This document shows positions 1 through 5,693 of a DNA stretch of 5,693 nucleotides, one piece after another (positions within the stretch are counted from its first letter, which is position 1; every line of letters begins with the position of its first letter). The stretch is from NCBI GenBank assembly GCA_964447015.1, contig CAYUQU010000139.1:1-5693 (forward strand), written 5' to 3'. The position numbers and the translations under genes are program-made. The stretch comes from Wandonia sp964447015. Lineage in GTDB: Bacteria > Bacteroidota > Bacteroidia > Flavobacteriales_D > Crocinitomicaceae. Under the pieces are notes generated by a model. That model made no database searches. It was not told the origin of the DNA and was given only the letters and a program-made list of their open reading frames with translations.

Positions 1-89
1 TTAAAATTTTTCAACGCCCCATAAAAAGAGATGAATGTCACTTTAAGGATTAATATGTCTTGAGTCTTGCAGTCTTTTGTCTTTTCCAT
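1..89 (-). CDS. Possible 5' end of an unidentified gene running off the left edge (doubtful)
   Basis: Reading leftward from an ATG at 89-87, the frame stays open for 29 codons to the window edge and reads MEKTKDCKTQDILILKVTFI..., continuing SFYGALKNF. The first dozen residues (KTKDCKTQD) are simply the GTCTT/AAGAC repeat read in frame, so this ATG is a weak start. An in-frame GTG at 41-39 would give VTFISFYGALKNF, which looks more protein-like. No ribosome binding site or promoter of the Bacteroidota type (TTTG...TAnnTTTG) is visible upstream. I do not recognise the product. A chance open frame through AT-rich repeat DNA is at least as likely. Confidence 0.15.
   Translation of the reverse strand, partial: MEKTKDCKTQDILILKVTFISFYGALKNF
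57..83. repeat. Short-period GTCTT repeat, copy downstream of uvrB
   Basis: GTCTT occurs at 57, 64, 72 and 79, spaced 7, 8 and 7 bases apart, so the pattern repeats about every 15 bases. The first 20 bases (gtcttgagtcttgcagtctt, 57-76) match positions 2249-2268 at 19 of 20. On the transcribed strand of the neighbouring genes this reads as AAGACTCAAGAC-type units. It lies about 70 bases past the uvrB stop codon. Such arrays look like dispersed intergenic repeats. The function is unknown. Confidence 0.7.
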
Positions 90-154
90 AGACCACTATA
101 AATGTTATTTGACTTGGAATATGTCCTTAGACATTGAGTGCTTTTGTCTATACT

Positions 155-2170
155 CTATTTCAACTTCGCTTGGTAGGCAAACATCTCATCCCTCAACCTT
201 GCTGCTTCCATGAAATCAAGATCTTTTGCTGCTTTCTCCATTTGTTTTTTGAGGTATTCAATGGATTGCTTGATGTCTTTTTCGCTCATATAGTCAAGCA
301 CGGGATCAGCTGCTAGCGTAATCTCACCTGATAAGTTGTACATCACGGGTGCGTCGGTATCTTTATTTGCCACCGCAGTTGATTTCATTATGGCTTCAGT
401 CGACTTATTTAAAGCTGTTGGTACTAAACCATGTTCGATATTGTGTGCTTCTTGGATACTGCGTCGACGATTCGTTTCATCGATGGTTTTTTGCATGGAA
501 TCGGTTACTTTGTCGGCGTACATGATTACGCGACCGTCTACATTTCGTGCAGCACGACCCACAGTTTGCACTAAAGCACGTTCTGAACGCAAAAAGCCTT
601 CTTTGTCCGCATCAATTATAGCGACAAGAGAAACCTCAGGTAAATCGAGACCTTCACGGAGCAAGTTTACACCTATCAGCACATCAAACACTCCCAATCG
701 CAATTGGCGCAGTATTTCTACACGCTCCAAGGTGTGTACTTCTGAGTGAATGTAGCGACATTTGATTCCAATTTTATCGAGATAGCGTTGCAGTTCCTCC
801 GCCATTCGTTTAGTTAACGTAGTAACCAATACGCGTTCTTTGCGTTCAATTCGCACGTGAATTTCTTCGATTAAATCGTCAATTTGATTGGTACTTGGGC
901 GCACTTCGATAATAGGGTCCAACAATCCTGTCGGGCGAATGATTTGTTCTACCACCACGCCTTCAGATTGGTTGAGTTCGTATTCTGCTGGTGTTGCGGA
1001 AACATAAATGACCTGTTTCAATAAGGTCTCGAATTCTTCAAACTTCAGCGGTCTGTTGTCCATTGCGCTTTGTAAACGGAAACCATAATCGACCAAGTTG
1101 ATTTTTCGCGCTCTATCGCCACCGTACATCGCTTTGATTTGCGGAATGGTCACGTGGCTTTCGTCTATGACCATTAAAAAGTCTTTTGGGAAATAATCTA
1201 ACAAACAGAATGGGCGCGACCCTGGCTCTCGACGATCAAAATAGCGCGAATAATTCTCAATCCCAGAGCAATAACCGAGCTCGCGAATCATCTCCATGTC
1301 ATATTCTACACGCTCCAACAAACGCTTTGCTTCGAGTGGTTTATTCTCTCGTTTAAACGCTTCAACTTGTAGTGTGACATCATCCTGAATTTCTCTCAAT
1401 GCTACTTGAACCGTTGCGGGATTGGTTACAAAGATATTTGCGGGATAAATTTTAATTTCTTCAATTGTCTCAATTATCGAATTTGACTCAGGGTCTATCA
1501 TCGCAATTCTGTCGATATCATCACCCCAAAATTCTAACCGAATGGCATAATCGGCATAAGCCAAGAAAATATCTACGACGTCACCTTTTACTCTAAACAT
1601 TCCGCGTTCAAACGTGTCGTTAGATCTTGAGTATAAATTCTCCACCAAACGCAGCAAAAATTTATTTCGTGAGACTTTATCCCCTTTTTTAACTTCAATA
1701 ATCGATTCCGAAAACGCATCTGGATTTCCGATTCCATAGATACACGACACAGATGAAACAACAATCACATCTCTTCTTCCCGACAACAATGCTGATGTCG
1801 CCGAGAGTCGCAATTTTTCAATTTCTTGATTGATTGCCAAATCTTTTTCAATATACGTATCTGAAGTTGGGAGATAAGCTTCGGGTTGATAGTAATCGTA
1901 ATACGAAACGAAATATTCAACCGCATTATCTGGAAAAAACTGTTTGAATTCTCCATAAAGTTGAGCTGCCAACGTTTTATTATGCGAAAGAATTAATGTC
2001 GGTCGACCAGTTTCTTGGATGACATTAGCAATGGTAAACGTTTTACCACTCCCTGTAACTCCCAACAACGTTTGAGCAAACTGATCGTTACTCAGTCCTT
2101 CCACCAACTGCTTTATAGCTTCTGGCTGATCCCCTGTAGGTTTGAAATGCGATTCGAGTTTGAAATCCAA
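155..2170 (-). CDS. uvrB: Excinuclease ABC subunit UvrB
   Basis: UvrB is the damage-verification helicase-like ATPase of nucleotide excision repair. It is loaded by UvrA, opens DNA around the lesion, and recruits UvrC for incision and UvrD for release; it acts in the cytoplasm. At 671 residues it has normal full length. Visible motifs are Walker A GVTGSGKT (37-44), motif Ia LSHNKTLAAQL (61-71), the DNA-clamping beta-hairpin rich in tyrosines (YYDYYQPEAY, 90-99), Walker B DESH (336-339), SATP (391-394), the motif V/VI block with Q535, R539 and R542 in QTVGRAARN, and the C-terminal UVR coiled-coil motif (about 630-665) that binds UvrC and UvrA. The start is TTG at 2170-2168: it gives the expected N-terminus (DFKLESHFKPTGDQP), and an in-frame stop lies five codons upstream with no ATG between. 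It stands 105 bases after the preceding gene across a repeat-filled gap, so it may have its own promoter, though I could not identify one. No defects are seen. Confidence 0.98.
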   Translation of the reverse strand: MDFKLESHFKPTGDQPEAIKQLVEGLSNDQFAQTLLGVTGSGKTFTIANVIQETGRPTLILSHNKTLAAQLYGEFKQFFPDNAVEYFVSYYDYYQPEAYLPTSDTYIEKDLAINQEIEKLRLSATSALLSGRRDVIVVSSVSCIYGIGNPDAFSESIIEVKKGDKVSRNKFLLRLVENLYSRSNDTFERGMFRVKGDVVDIFLAYADYAIRLEFWGDDIDRIAMIDPESNSIIETIEEIKIYPANIFVTNPATVQVALREIQDDVTLQVEAFKRENKPLEAKRLLERVEYDMEMIRELGYCSGIENYSRYFDRREPGSRPFCLLDYFPKDFLMVIDESHVTIPQIKAMYGGDRARKINLVDYGFRLQSAMDNRPLKFEEFETLLKQVIYVSATPAEYELNQSEGVVVEQIIRPTGLLDPIIEVRPSTNQIDDLIEEIHVRIERKERVLVTTLTKRMAEELQRYLDKIGIKCRYIHSEVHTLERVEILRQLRLGVFDVLIGVNLLREGLDLPEVSLVAIIDADKEGFLRSERALVQTVGRAARNVDGRVIMYADKVTDSMQKTIDETNRRRSIQEAHNIEHGLVPTALNKSTEAIMKSTAVANKDTDAPVMYNLSGEITLAADPVLDYMSEKDIKQSIEYLKKQMEKAAKDLDFMEAARLRDEMFAYQAKLK

Positions 2171-2188
2171 GTTTGTATGTTTTTATAA

Positions 2189-2275
2189 TAGACGAATGAC
2201 TGATAGACAAAAGAAATTAGACAAAACCACGAGTTAAGGCGTCTTGTAGTCTTGAGTCTTACAGTCTTGAGTCTA
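2189..2275. repeat. Imperfect inverted repeat upstream of uvrB
   Basis: The segment 2189-2208 (tagacgaatgactgatagac) matches the reverse complement of 2256-2275 at 15 of 20 positions, with 47 bases between the arms. The outermost seven bases, aatagac (2187-2193) and gtctatt (2271-2277), are perfectly complementary. TAGAC occurs at 2189, 2204 and 2218 (spacing 15 and 14), nearly in register with the GTCTT units of the other arm. A transcript crossing from the upstream gene into uvrB could fold into a long, bulged hairpin here. There is no T-run after it, so it is not a typical intrinsic terminator. Its role is unknown. Confidence 0.55.
2241..2274. repeat. Short-period GTCTT tandem repeat, copy between uvrB and the upstream gene
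   Basis: GTCTT/GTCT units start at 2241, 2249, 2256, 2264 and 2271, with spacing 8, 7, 8, 7. This makes a 15-base unit repeated a little over twice. Positions 2249-2268 match the copy at 57-76 with one difference. The array ends one base before the stop codon of the gene at 2276-3535. The two copies therefore bracket uvrB, each lying just after the 3' end of a gene. Confidence 0.75.
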
Positions 2276-3535
2276 TTAAGTTTTCTGCTTTTTCTTCTTA
2301 GCTGCGGGGAACAAAATATTGTTTAGAATCAATCGATAACCCGGACTATTTGGGAAAAGATTTAAGTCTGTCGGTGGGTCACCAACCAAGTGGCGATAAT
2401 CTTCTGGGTCATGGCCACCATAAAATGTCCATGTTCCCATGCCCATTTCACCATGGATATAGCGAGCTGTTCCTAAAGCCTTGTTCTCAGCCATTACAAT
2501 GACATTTGGTTTGATAAACTGCGTTCTAAAATCAGTTGTTTGTCCCATAAACCCATTGATAATATTGACGTGATTTTGCGTGAGCATGGTTGGAACGACA
2601 TCCCATTTTGCGGAGAAATCGAAGAGCATAAACTTATCTGTATTCTCCGTGATTTTATTGTGATCATTTGTTCCATCAATATTCGAATATTCATATTCCA
2701 ATGGATTTTTCACCAAAGTAAAATTTTCGAAAGCAAAAGTTTGACCAAAGTCCAATTTCTCTTGACAATTGTGATCCATTGGGTCACCGTCGTACATCAC
2801 TTCGCAGATATCTGTTCCGTGAGCGGCAAGAGCGATATCAAAACTATCCGTTCCACTACACATTGTAAAGAGAAAGCCGCCAGCGATAACGAAATTCTGA
2901 ATATTTTGAGCTACTGCCAATTTCATTTTGGAAACCTTATCAAAACCTAATGCTTTCGCCGAAGCCTCAAGATCTGCTACCTGTTGTTTGTACCAAGGAA
3001 ATGTGCGGAATGAATTGTAAAACTTTCCGTATTGACCAGTAAAATCTTCGTGATGAAGATGCAGCCAATCAAATTCAGGTAATTGCCCTTTAATAACCTC
3101 TTCGTCATAGATCTCGACATAGGGAATTTCGGCATAAGCCAAAACAAGTGTCACCGCATCATCCCAAGGTTGCTTTCCTTTTGGAGTATATACTGCTATT
3201 TTTGGAGCAACTTCAAGTTGAACAACTTCCATATTCACTTCTGGATTCGCTATTTCAGATTTAATCGCATTTGCACGCAAATCAGGGATAATCTCGTAAG
3301 AAACACCTTTTATAATCAGTTGTTCTTCAATTGTACCAAGATGGGGCATTAGGAAACTTCCTCCTCTATAGTTGAGCAGCCATTCAATTACCACTTCATT
3401 CTCAAGTACCCAAAATGCCACCCCATAAGCCTTCAAATGATTCGCTTGACGTTGATCCATTGGGATTAGAATCTGCGAGGCAAAAGTGTTCATGGAGAAC
3501 AATACAACGATGATGAGTAATATAAACCTTTTCAT
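2276..3535 (-). CDS. Exported protein of the Bacteroidota family usually named 'asparagine synthetase B'; function unknown
   Basis: A 419-residue protein with a clear N-terminal signal peptide (MKRFILLIIVVLFSMNTFA, likely cut after A19 at TFA|S), so it is secreted to the periplasm or beyond. From memory, close relatives across Flavobacteriales share the start ILIPMDQxQxNHLKAYG, the DWLHLHHEDFTGQYGKFY stretch (156-173) and the lysine-rich end KKKKQKT, and are often labelled asparagine synthetase B. The sequence does not support that: there is no N-terminal catalytic cysteine of a class II amidotransferase and no true SGGLDS ATP-pyrophosphatase loop. Only SGTDSFD (227-233) vaguely resembles that loop. 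A class I amidotransferase-like fold is more plausible, with a beta strand at KIAVY (112-116), a cysteine in a turn, MCSGTDS (C226), and a late GGHDPE motif (H375, E378) resembling the His-x-Glu of that fold. This is inference. The signal peptide also argues against a cytoplasmic biosynthetic enzyme. The gene is separated by 110 bases from the VWA gene upstream and by 105 bases from uvrB downstream. Confidence 0.85.
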   Translation of the reverse strand: MKRFILLIIVVLFSMNTFASQILIPMDQRQANHLKAYGVAFWVLENEVVIEWLLNYRGGSFLMPHLGTIEEQLIIKGVSYEIIPDLRANAIKSEIANPEVNMEVVQLEVAPKIAVYTPKGKQPWDDAVTLVLAYAEIPYVEIYDEEVIKGQLPEFDWLHLHHEDFTGQYGKFYNSFRTFPWYKQQVADLEASAKALGFDKVSKMKLAVAQNIQNFVIAGGFLFTMCSGTDSFDIALAAHGTDICEVMYDGDPMDHNCQEKLDFGQTFAFENFTLVKNPLEYEYSNIDGTNDHNKITENTDKFMLFDFSAKWDVVPTMLTQNHVNIINGFMGQTTDFRTQFIKPNVIVMAENKALGTARYIHGEMGMGTWTFYGGHDPEDYRHLVGDPPTDLNLFPNSPGYRLILNNILFPAAKKKKQKT

Positions 3536-3645
3536 GACTATAAAGTTAACGCAAATTTTGTGATTAATATTTTGTTTGGAGAGAAACCATTGTTCATCAA
3601 TTGTAAATTATTGAAATGTATCCAATTGCTGAAGTCAAATGAGAA

Positions 3646-5118
3646 TTATTTTCCAATAAACGAAGCTTCACGCATTTCCTTAATCAAATTCCACTGCGCA
3701 TCAGAGAGCTTGAATATTGGGACGTAACGACCATTACCTTGTTCAGCGACTTCTCTCATTTTTTCTTCATCTACTGGAGCATTTTTAATTCCAGCAACAG
3801 AAAGAATGTAACCTTCTTTAGTAAAGCGTTTCACTGTTCTGTCGTAATCATCCGAATCGCGGTTAAAAGCACCATCCGTGATGACGATGATTTGATTGTT
3901 TCCATTTGGAATATATCCCTTCTTCGCCAAGTCATATCCAAGTTTGATCCCTTTCCCTCCTGCTGTAAATCCCGAAGCTTTTAGATTCTTGACTTCCTCA
4001 AGCATTTTTTCTTTGTCTGCTCCACTTGTTGTTTTCAATACAATTCGCGCATCAGAACCATAGGTCACCAAAGCGATATTGTCTTGAGGCCTGATGTATT
4101 CCATCAGTTGATACAAAGCATATTTCATCAATTCAAATCGATCTCCTGCACGCATTGATGTGGAAACATCAAGTACAAAAACGATGTTATTCGGTTTGAA
4201 TAATGCAGGGTCAAAATTCTCCAATGGAATTTCAGCCAAAGCTGGAATTGTTGTTTCTATAGTCTTAGATTCTTCGATGTCTAAAGACAACTCTGGTGTT
4301 TCTTTCACTGGAATTTCTTCTTCGATTTCAATTTCCTTTGGTTCTTCTTTAATTACCACTTCGGCTACAATTTCCTCATTAATTACAACAGGAATTTCTT
4401 CCACCACAATAGGGGTTTCCTCTATACTTCGCTCCAATTCCAAGACTACATAGTTTCTTCGGAAATTAATGTAAGCTCCTAGTTCGACTGGATAATAGCC
4501 TTCATGTGTAGCATAGAAATATGAATAGCCCAGTGGAACGCGTTTAATAATCTGTCCGTTTCGATCCGTTTTCCATTGTCCGACTACAAGTCCATTTTGA
4601 AGTAAAGCCACATCAGATTTTGAAAGCACTTTTCCACTACCTTTTTCGACTGTTACTACTGTGAGCGTAAAATCCAATGGATTTCCATCTGCTGGTTGTT
4701 GAGTAAAGTCTGGACAATTCTGAAATGCTGTGCTATTGTCCACAAAAAGATCCATCACCTCCCCTTTAAGCGTAATAGTAATGGGCTCGTTTATATCGCT
4801 AAAATATGTACGAATTGAATACGAAAACTTTCCCTTCTTTGTAGGGTTCACTTGAAAGCGAATAGCTACCGAGCTATCTGGCATGAGAGCAGAAGACGAA
4901 ATTTGATAGGTAATGTCTGGAATTTTGTCCAAACGGAGAAAGAATGACTTTTTATCACCTGTATTTTTGAAATAAAAATCTACAAACCTCTCGCTATGGC
5001 GAAAAATCTGACCAAAGTCGTACGTCTTTTTGTCTGGAACAGTTTGAGCATTTAGCCCAAAATAAGTGCCAGCCACCAAAAACATCAAAATCAATGAAAA
5101 AATTCTCATACCCCTCAT
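3646..5118 (-). CDS. Exported VWA-domain protein with N-terminal DUF1573/ASH-like domain
   Basis: A 490-residue secreted protein of unknown role. Residues 1-24 form a signal peptide, with a likely cut at LNA|Q. Residues about 27-121 resemble the DUF1573/ASH (MSP-like) beta-sandwich: KTYDFGQI, then FxFKNTGDK, then VNPTKKGKFSYSIRTYFSD. Residues about 134-230, starting NCPDF, look like a carboxypeptidase-regulatory or SpaA-type beta domain (TVEKGSGKVLSKSDVALLQNG, 156-176, then TDRNGQI). Residues about 231-290 are a low-complexity acidic linker rich in Glu, Ile and Val. Residues about 310-490 are a von Willebrand factor A domain with an intact metal-ion-dependent adhesion site: D317-x-S319-x-S321, T385 in GFTAGG, and D415 in ITDG. 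VWA domains bind protein partners through a divalent metal. There is no lipobox, membrane anchor, OmpA or type IX sorting domain. The ATG at 5118 is used, but M4 (codon at 5109-5107) would also keep the signal peptide. The intrinsic terminator of the DUF3467 gene lies upstream, so it probably has its own promoter. Confidence 0.9.
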   Translation of the reverse strand: MRGMRIFSLILMFLVAGTYFGLNAQTVPDKKTYDFGQIFRHSERFVDFYFKNTGDKKSFFLRLDKIPDITYQISSSALMPDSSVAIRFQVNPTKKGKFSYSIRTYFSDINEPITITLKGEVMDLFVDNSTAFQNCPDFTQQPADGNPLDFTLTVVTVEKGSGKVLSKSDVALLQNGLVVGQWKTDRNGQIIKRVPLGYSYFYATHEGYYPVELGAYINFRRNYVVLELERSIEETPIVVEEIPVVINEEIVAEVVIKEEPKEIEIEEEIPVKETPELSLDIEESKTIETTIPALAEIPLENFDPALFKPNNIVFVLDVSTSMRAGDRFELMKYALYQLMEYIRPQDNIALVTYGSDARIVLKTTSGADKEKMLEEVKNLKASGFTAGGKGIKLGYDLAKKGYIPNGNNQIIVITDGAFNRDSDDYDRTVKRFTKEGYILSVAGIKNAPVDEEKMREVAEQGNGRYVPIFKLSDAQWNLIKEMREASFIGK

Positions 5119-5164
5119 AACTTCAGATTAGTTCAACCGTTACACAAGATTCAAAAACTTTGCC

Positions 5165-5195
5165 AAAAAAAAACCCTGACAAATAATATCAGGGT
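5165..5195 (-). terminator. Rho-independent terminator after the DUF3467 gene
   Basis: On the minus strand a 7-bp stem (ACCCTGA at 5195-5189 pairing with TCAGGGT at 5179-5173) encloses a 9-base loop and runs into a stretch of nine T residues (5173-5165, the first of them part of the stem). It begins 7 bases after the stop codon of the DUF3467 gene and should end the rpoC-DUF3467 transcript, isolating the VWA gene. Confidence 0.9.
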
Positions 5196-5201
5196 ATTGT
5201 T

Positions 5202-5519
5202 TTAAGCTTGGTTTGTCGTTCCACCAAAATTAATTGGCGGCATCATCGGCCCTTGATCTCCGATAACGATATCCCCATGGGTCGATTCAAATTTCTTTAT
5301 ATTGTCATTCAACGCCAACATTAAACGCTTGGCATTTTGTGGTGTCATAATCACGCGAGATTTCACTTTACCTTTTGGCATTCCCGGCATAATTTGAATG
5401 AAATCAACAATAAATTCAGATTGCGAATGTGTAATTATCGCAAGGTTTGAATATTGACCTTCCGCTACATCTTCTGGCAATTCGATGTTGATTTGATTTT
5501 CGTTTGGTTTATTTTCCAT
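5202..5519 (-). CDS. DUF3467 family protein, linked to rpoC
   Basis: A 105-residue soluble protein with no signal peptide or membrane segment. It matches the DUF3467 family: NIELPEDVAEGQYSNLAIIT (11-30), then EFIVDFIQIMPGMPKGKVKS (35-54), then IMTPQNAKRLMLALNDNIKKFE (57-78), followed by a flexible tail rich in Gly, Pro and Met. The biochemical function is not known to me. In Bacteroidota the family commonly sits directly after rpoC, which suggests, without proving, a link to transcription. The ATG at 5519 follows an A-rich leader with a weak AAGGA close to the start (minus strand AAAAAAAAGGAAAATG), typical of the phylum. The gene starts 62 bases after rpoC, just beyond a terminator-like hairpin, and is closed by its own terminator. 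Confidence 0.92.
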   Translation of the reverse strand: MENKPNENQINIELPEDVAEGQYSNLAIITHSQSEFIVDFIQIMPGMPKGKVKSRVIMTPQNAKRLMLALNDNIKKFESTHGDIVIGDQGPMMPPINFGGTTNQA

Positions 5520-5532
5520 TTTCCTTTTTTTT

Positions 5533-5569
5533 AAAACAGAAAAGGCAGGAAATAAATCCTGCCTTTTCT
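5533..5569 (-). terminator. Terminator-like hairpin between rpoC and the DUF3467 gene
   Basis: A perfect 13-bp stem (5538-5550 with 5557-5569, core AAAGGCAGGA/TCCTGCCTTT) with a 6-base loop. On the minus strand it is followed by GTTTTAAAAAAAAGG, giving a short U-rich tail. It lies 12 bases past the rpoC stop codon and ends 18 bases before the DUF3467 start. It could be a terminator, a partial attenuator that lowers DUF3467 expression relative to rpoC, or an RNA-stabilising or processing hairpin. The broken T-run argues for incomplete termination. Confidence 0.75.
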
Positions 5570-5581
5570 TATTGAGTTCAC

Positions 5582-5693
5582 TTATTTCTTAACTGAATCG
5601 TATTCTTCTTGCGAACCTACGATCATATTTTGAAACTCTCTCATACCTGTACCTGCTGGAATCAAGTGACCAACGATCACGTTTTCCTTCAGT
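5582..5693 (-). CDS. rpoC: DNA-directed RNA polymerase subunit beta' (C-terminal end only)
   Basis: Only the last 36 codons and the TAA stop (5584-5582) are in the window; the gene continues past the right edge. The translation starts LKENVIVGHLIPAGTGMREF and ends QNMIVGSQEEYDSVKK. This is the conserved beta' C-terminus, where KENVIxGxLIPAGTG lies near the end of the catalytic core and helps form the omega-subunit contact region. Beta' builds the active-centre cleft of RNA polymerase. No alternative identification is reasonable. It is followed by a strong hairpin and then the DUF3467 gene on the same strand. Confidence 0.95.
   Translation of the reverse strand, partial: LKENVIVGHLIPAGTGMREFQNMIVGSQEEYDSVKK

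Noticed and set aside
119..135. Small inverted repeat atgtc-ctta-gacat after uvrB as a terminator
   Set aside because: The stem is only 5 bp and there is no T-run on the minus strand; too weak to call.
336..749. Plus-strand open frame of 137 codons inside uvrB
   Set aside because: It lies wholly antisense to a well-conserved gene and its translation (rich in Ser, Arg and Thr) resembles no family; a shadow frame.
2241..2274. CRISPR array
   Set aside because: The units are 7-8 bases with no unique spacers of CRISPR size and no cas genes nearby.
3613..3639. Possible Bacteroidota promoter (TTTG, then TACATTTC, minus strand) before the 419-residue protein gene
   Set aside because: The -7 element matches 7 of 8 bases, but the 15-base spacing to TTTG is short and it lies about 80 bases from the start in AT-rich DNA, where such matches arise by chance.
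4160..4453. Plus-strand Ser/Thr/Ile-rich open frame of 97 codons
   Set aside because: It is the antisense reading of the acidic linker of the VWA protein gene; its odd composition follows from the Glu/Ile/Val codons on the other strand.

Overview
This is a chromosomal window from a member of the Bacteroidota, most likely order Flavobacteriales. The evidence is a DUF3467 gene directly downstream of rpoC (a linkage typical of the phylum), a secreted protein of a Bacteroidota family usually mislabelled 'asparagine synthetase B', A-rich translation starts without clear Shine-Dalgarno sites, and moderate-to-low GC. Assignment below order level is not possible from this window. All recognisable genes lie on the minus strand, so the biological reading direction is from high to low coordinates.

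In transcription order: (1) the last 36 codons of rpoC (right edge to 5582). (2) A 62-bp gap holding a strong hairpin with a U-rich tail. (3) A 105-residue DUF3467 protein (5519-5202), followed immediately by a canonical intrinsic terminator (5165-5195). (4) A 490-residue exported protein joining a DUF1573/ASH-like beta domain, a carboxypeptidase-regulatory-like domain, an acidic linker and a C-terminal von Willebrand A domain with a complete MIDAS (5118-3646). (5) A 110-bp AT-rich gap. (6) A 419-residue exported protein of the so-called 'asparagine synthetase B' family, whose sequence does not support that name (3535-2276). (7) A 105-bp gap filled with a short-period GTCTT/AAGAC repeat arranged as an imperfect inverted repeat. 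(8) Complete uvrB, starting at TTG (2170-155). (9) A 154-bp left-edge region with a second copy of the same repeat and possibly the start of another gene.

Functionally the window mixes core information processing (RNA polymerase beta-prime subunit, excinuclease subunit B) with two envelope proteins of unknown role. I see no phage, transposon, CRISPR or RNA-gene signal, and no evidence that the genes form one pathway. The most notable items are the triple-domain VWA protein, the misnamed amidotransferase-like protein, and the repeat family that flanks uvrB on both sides.
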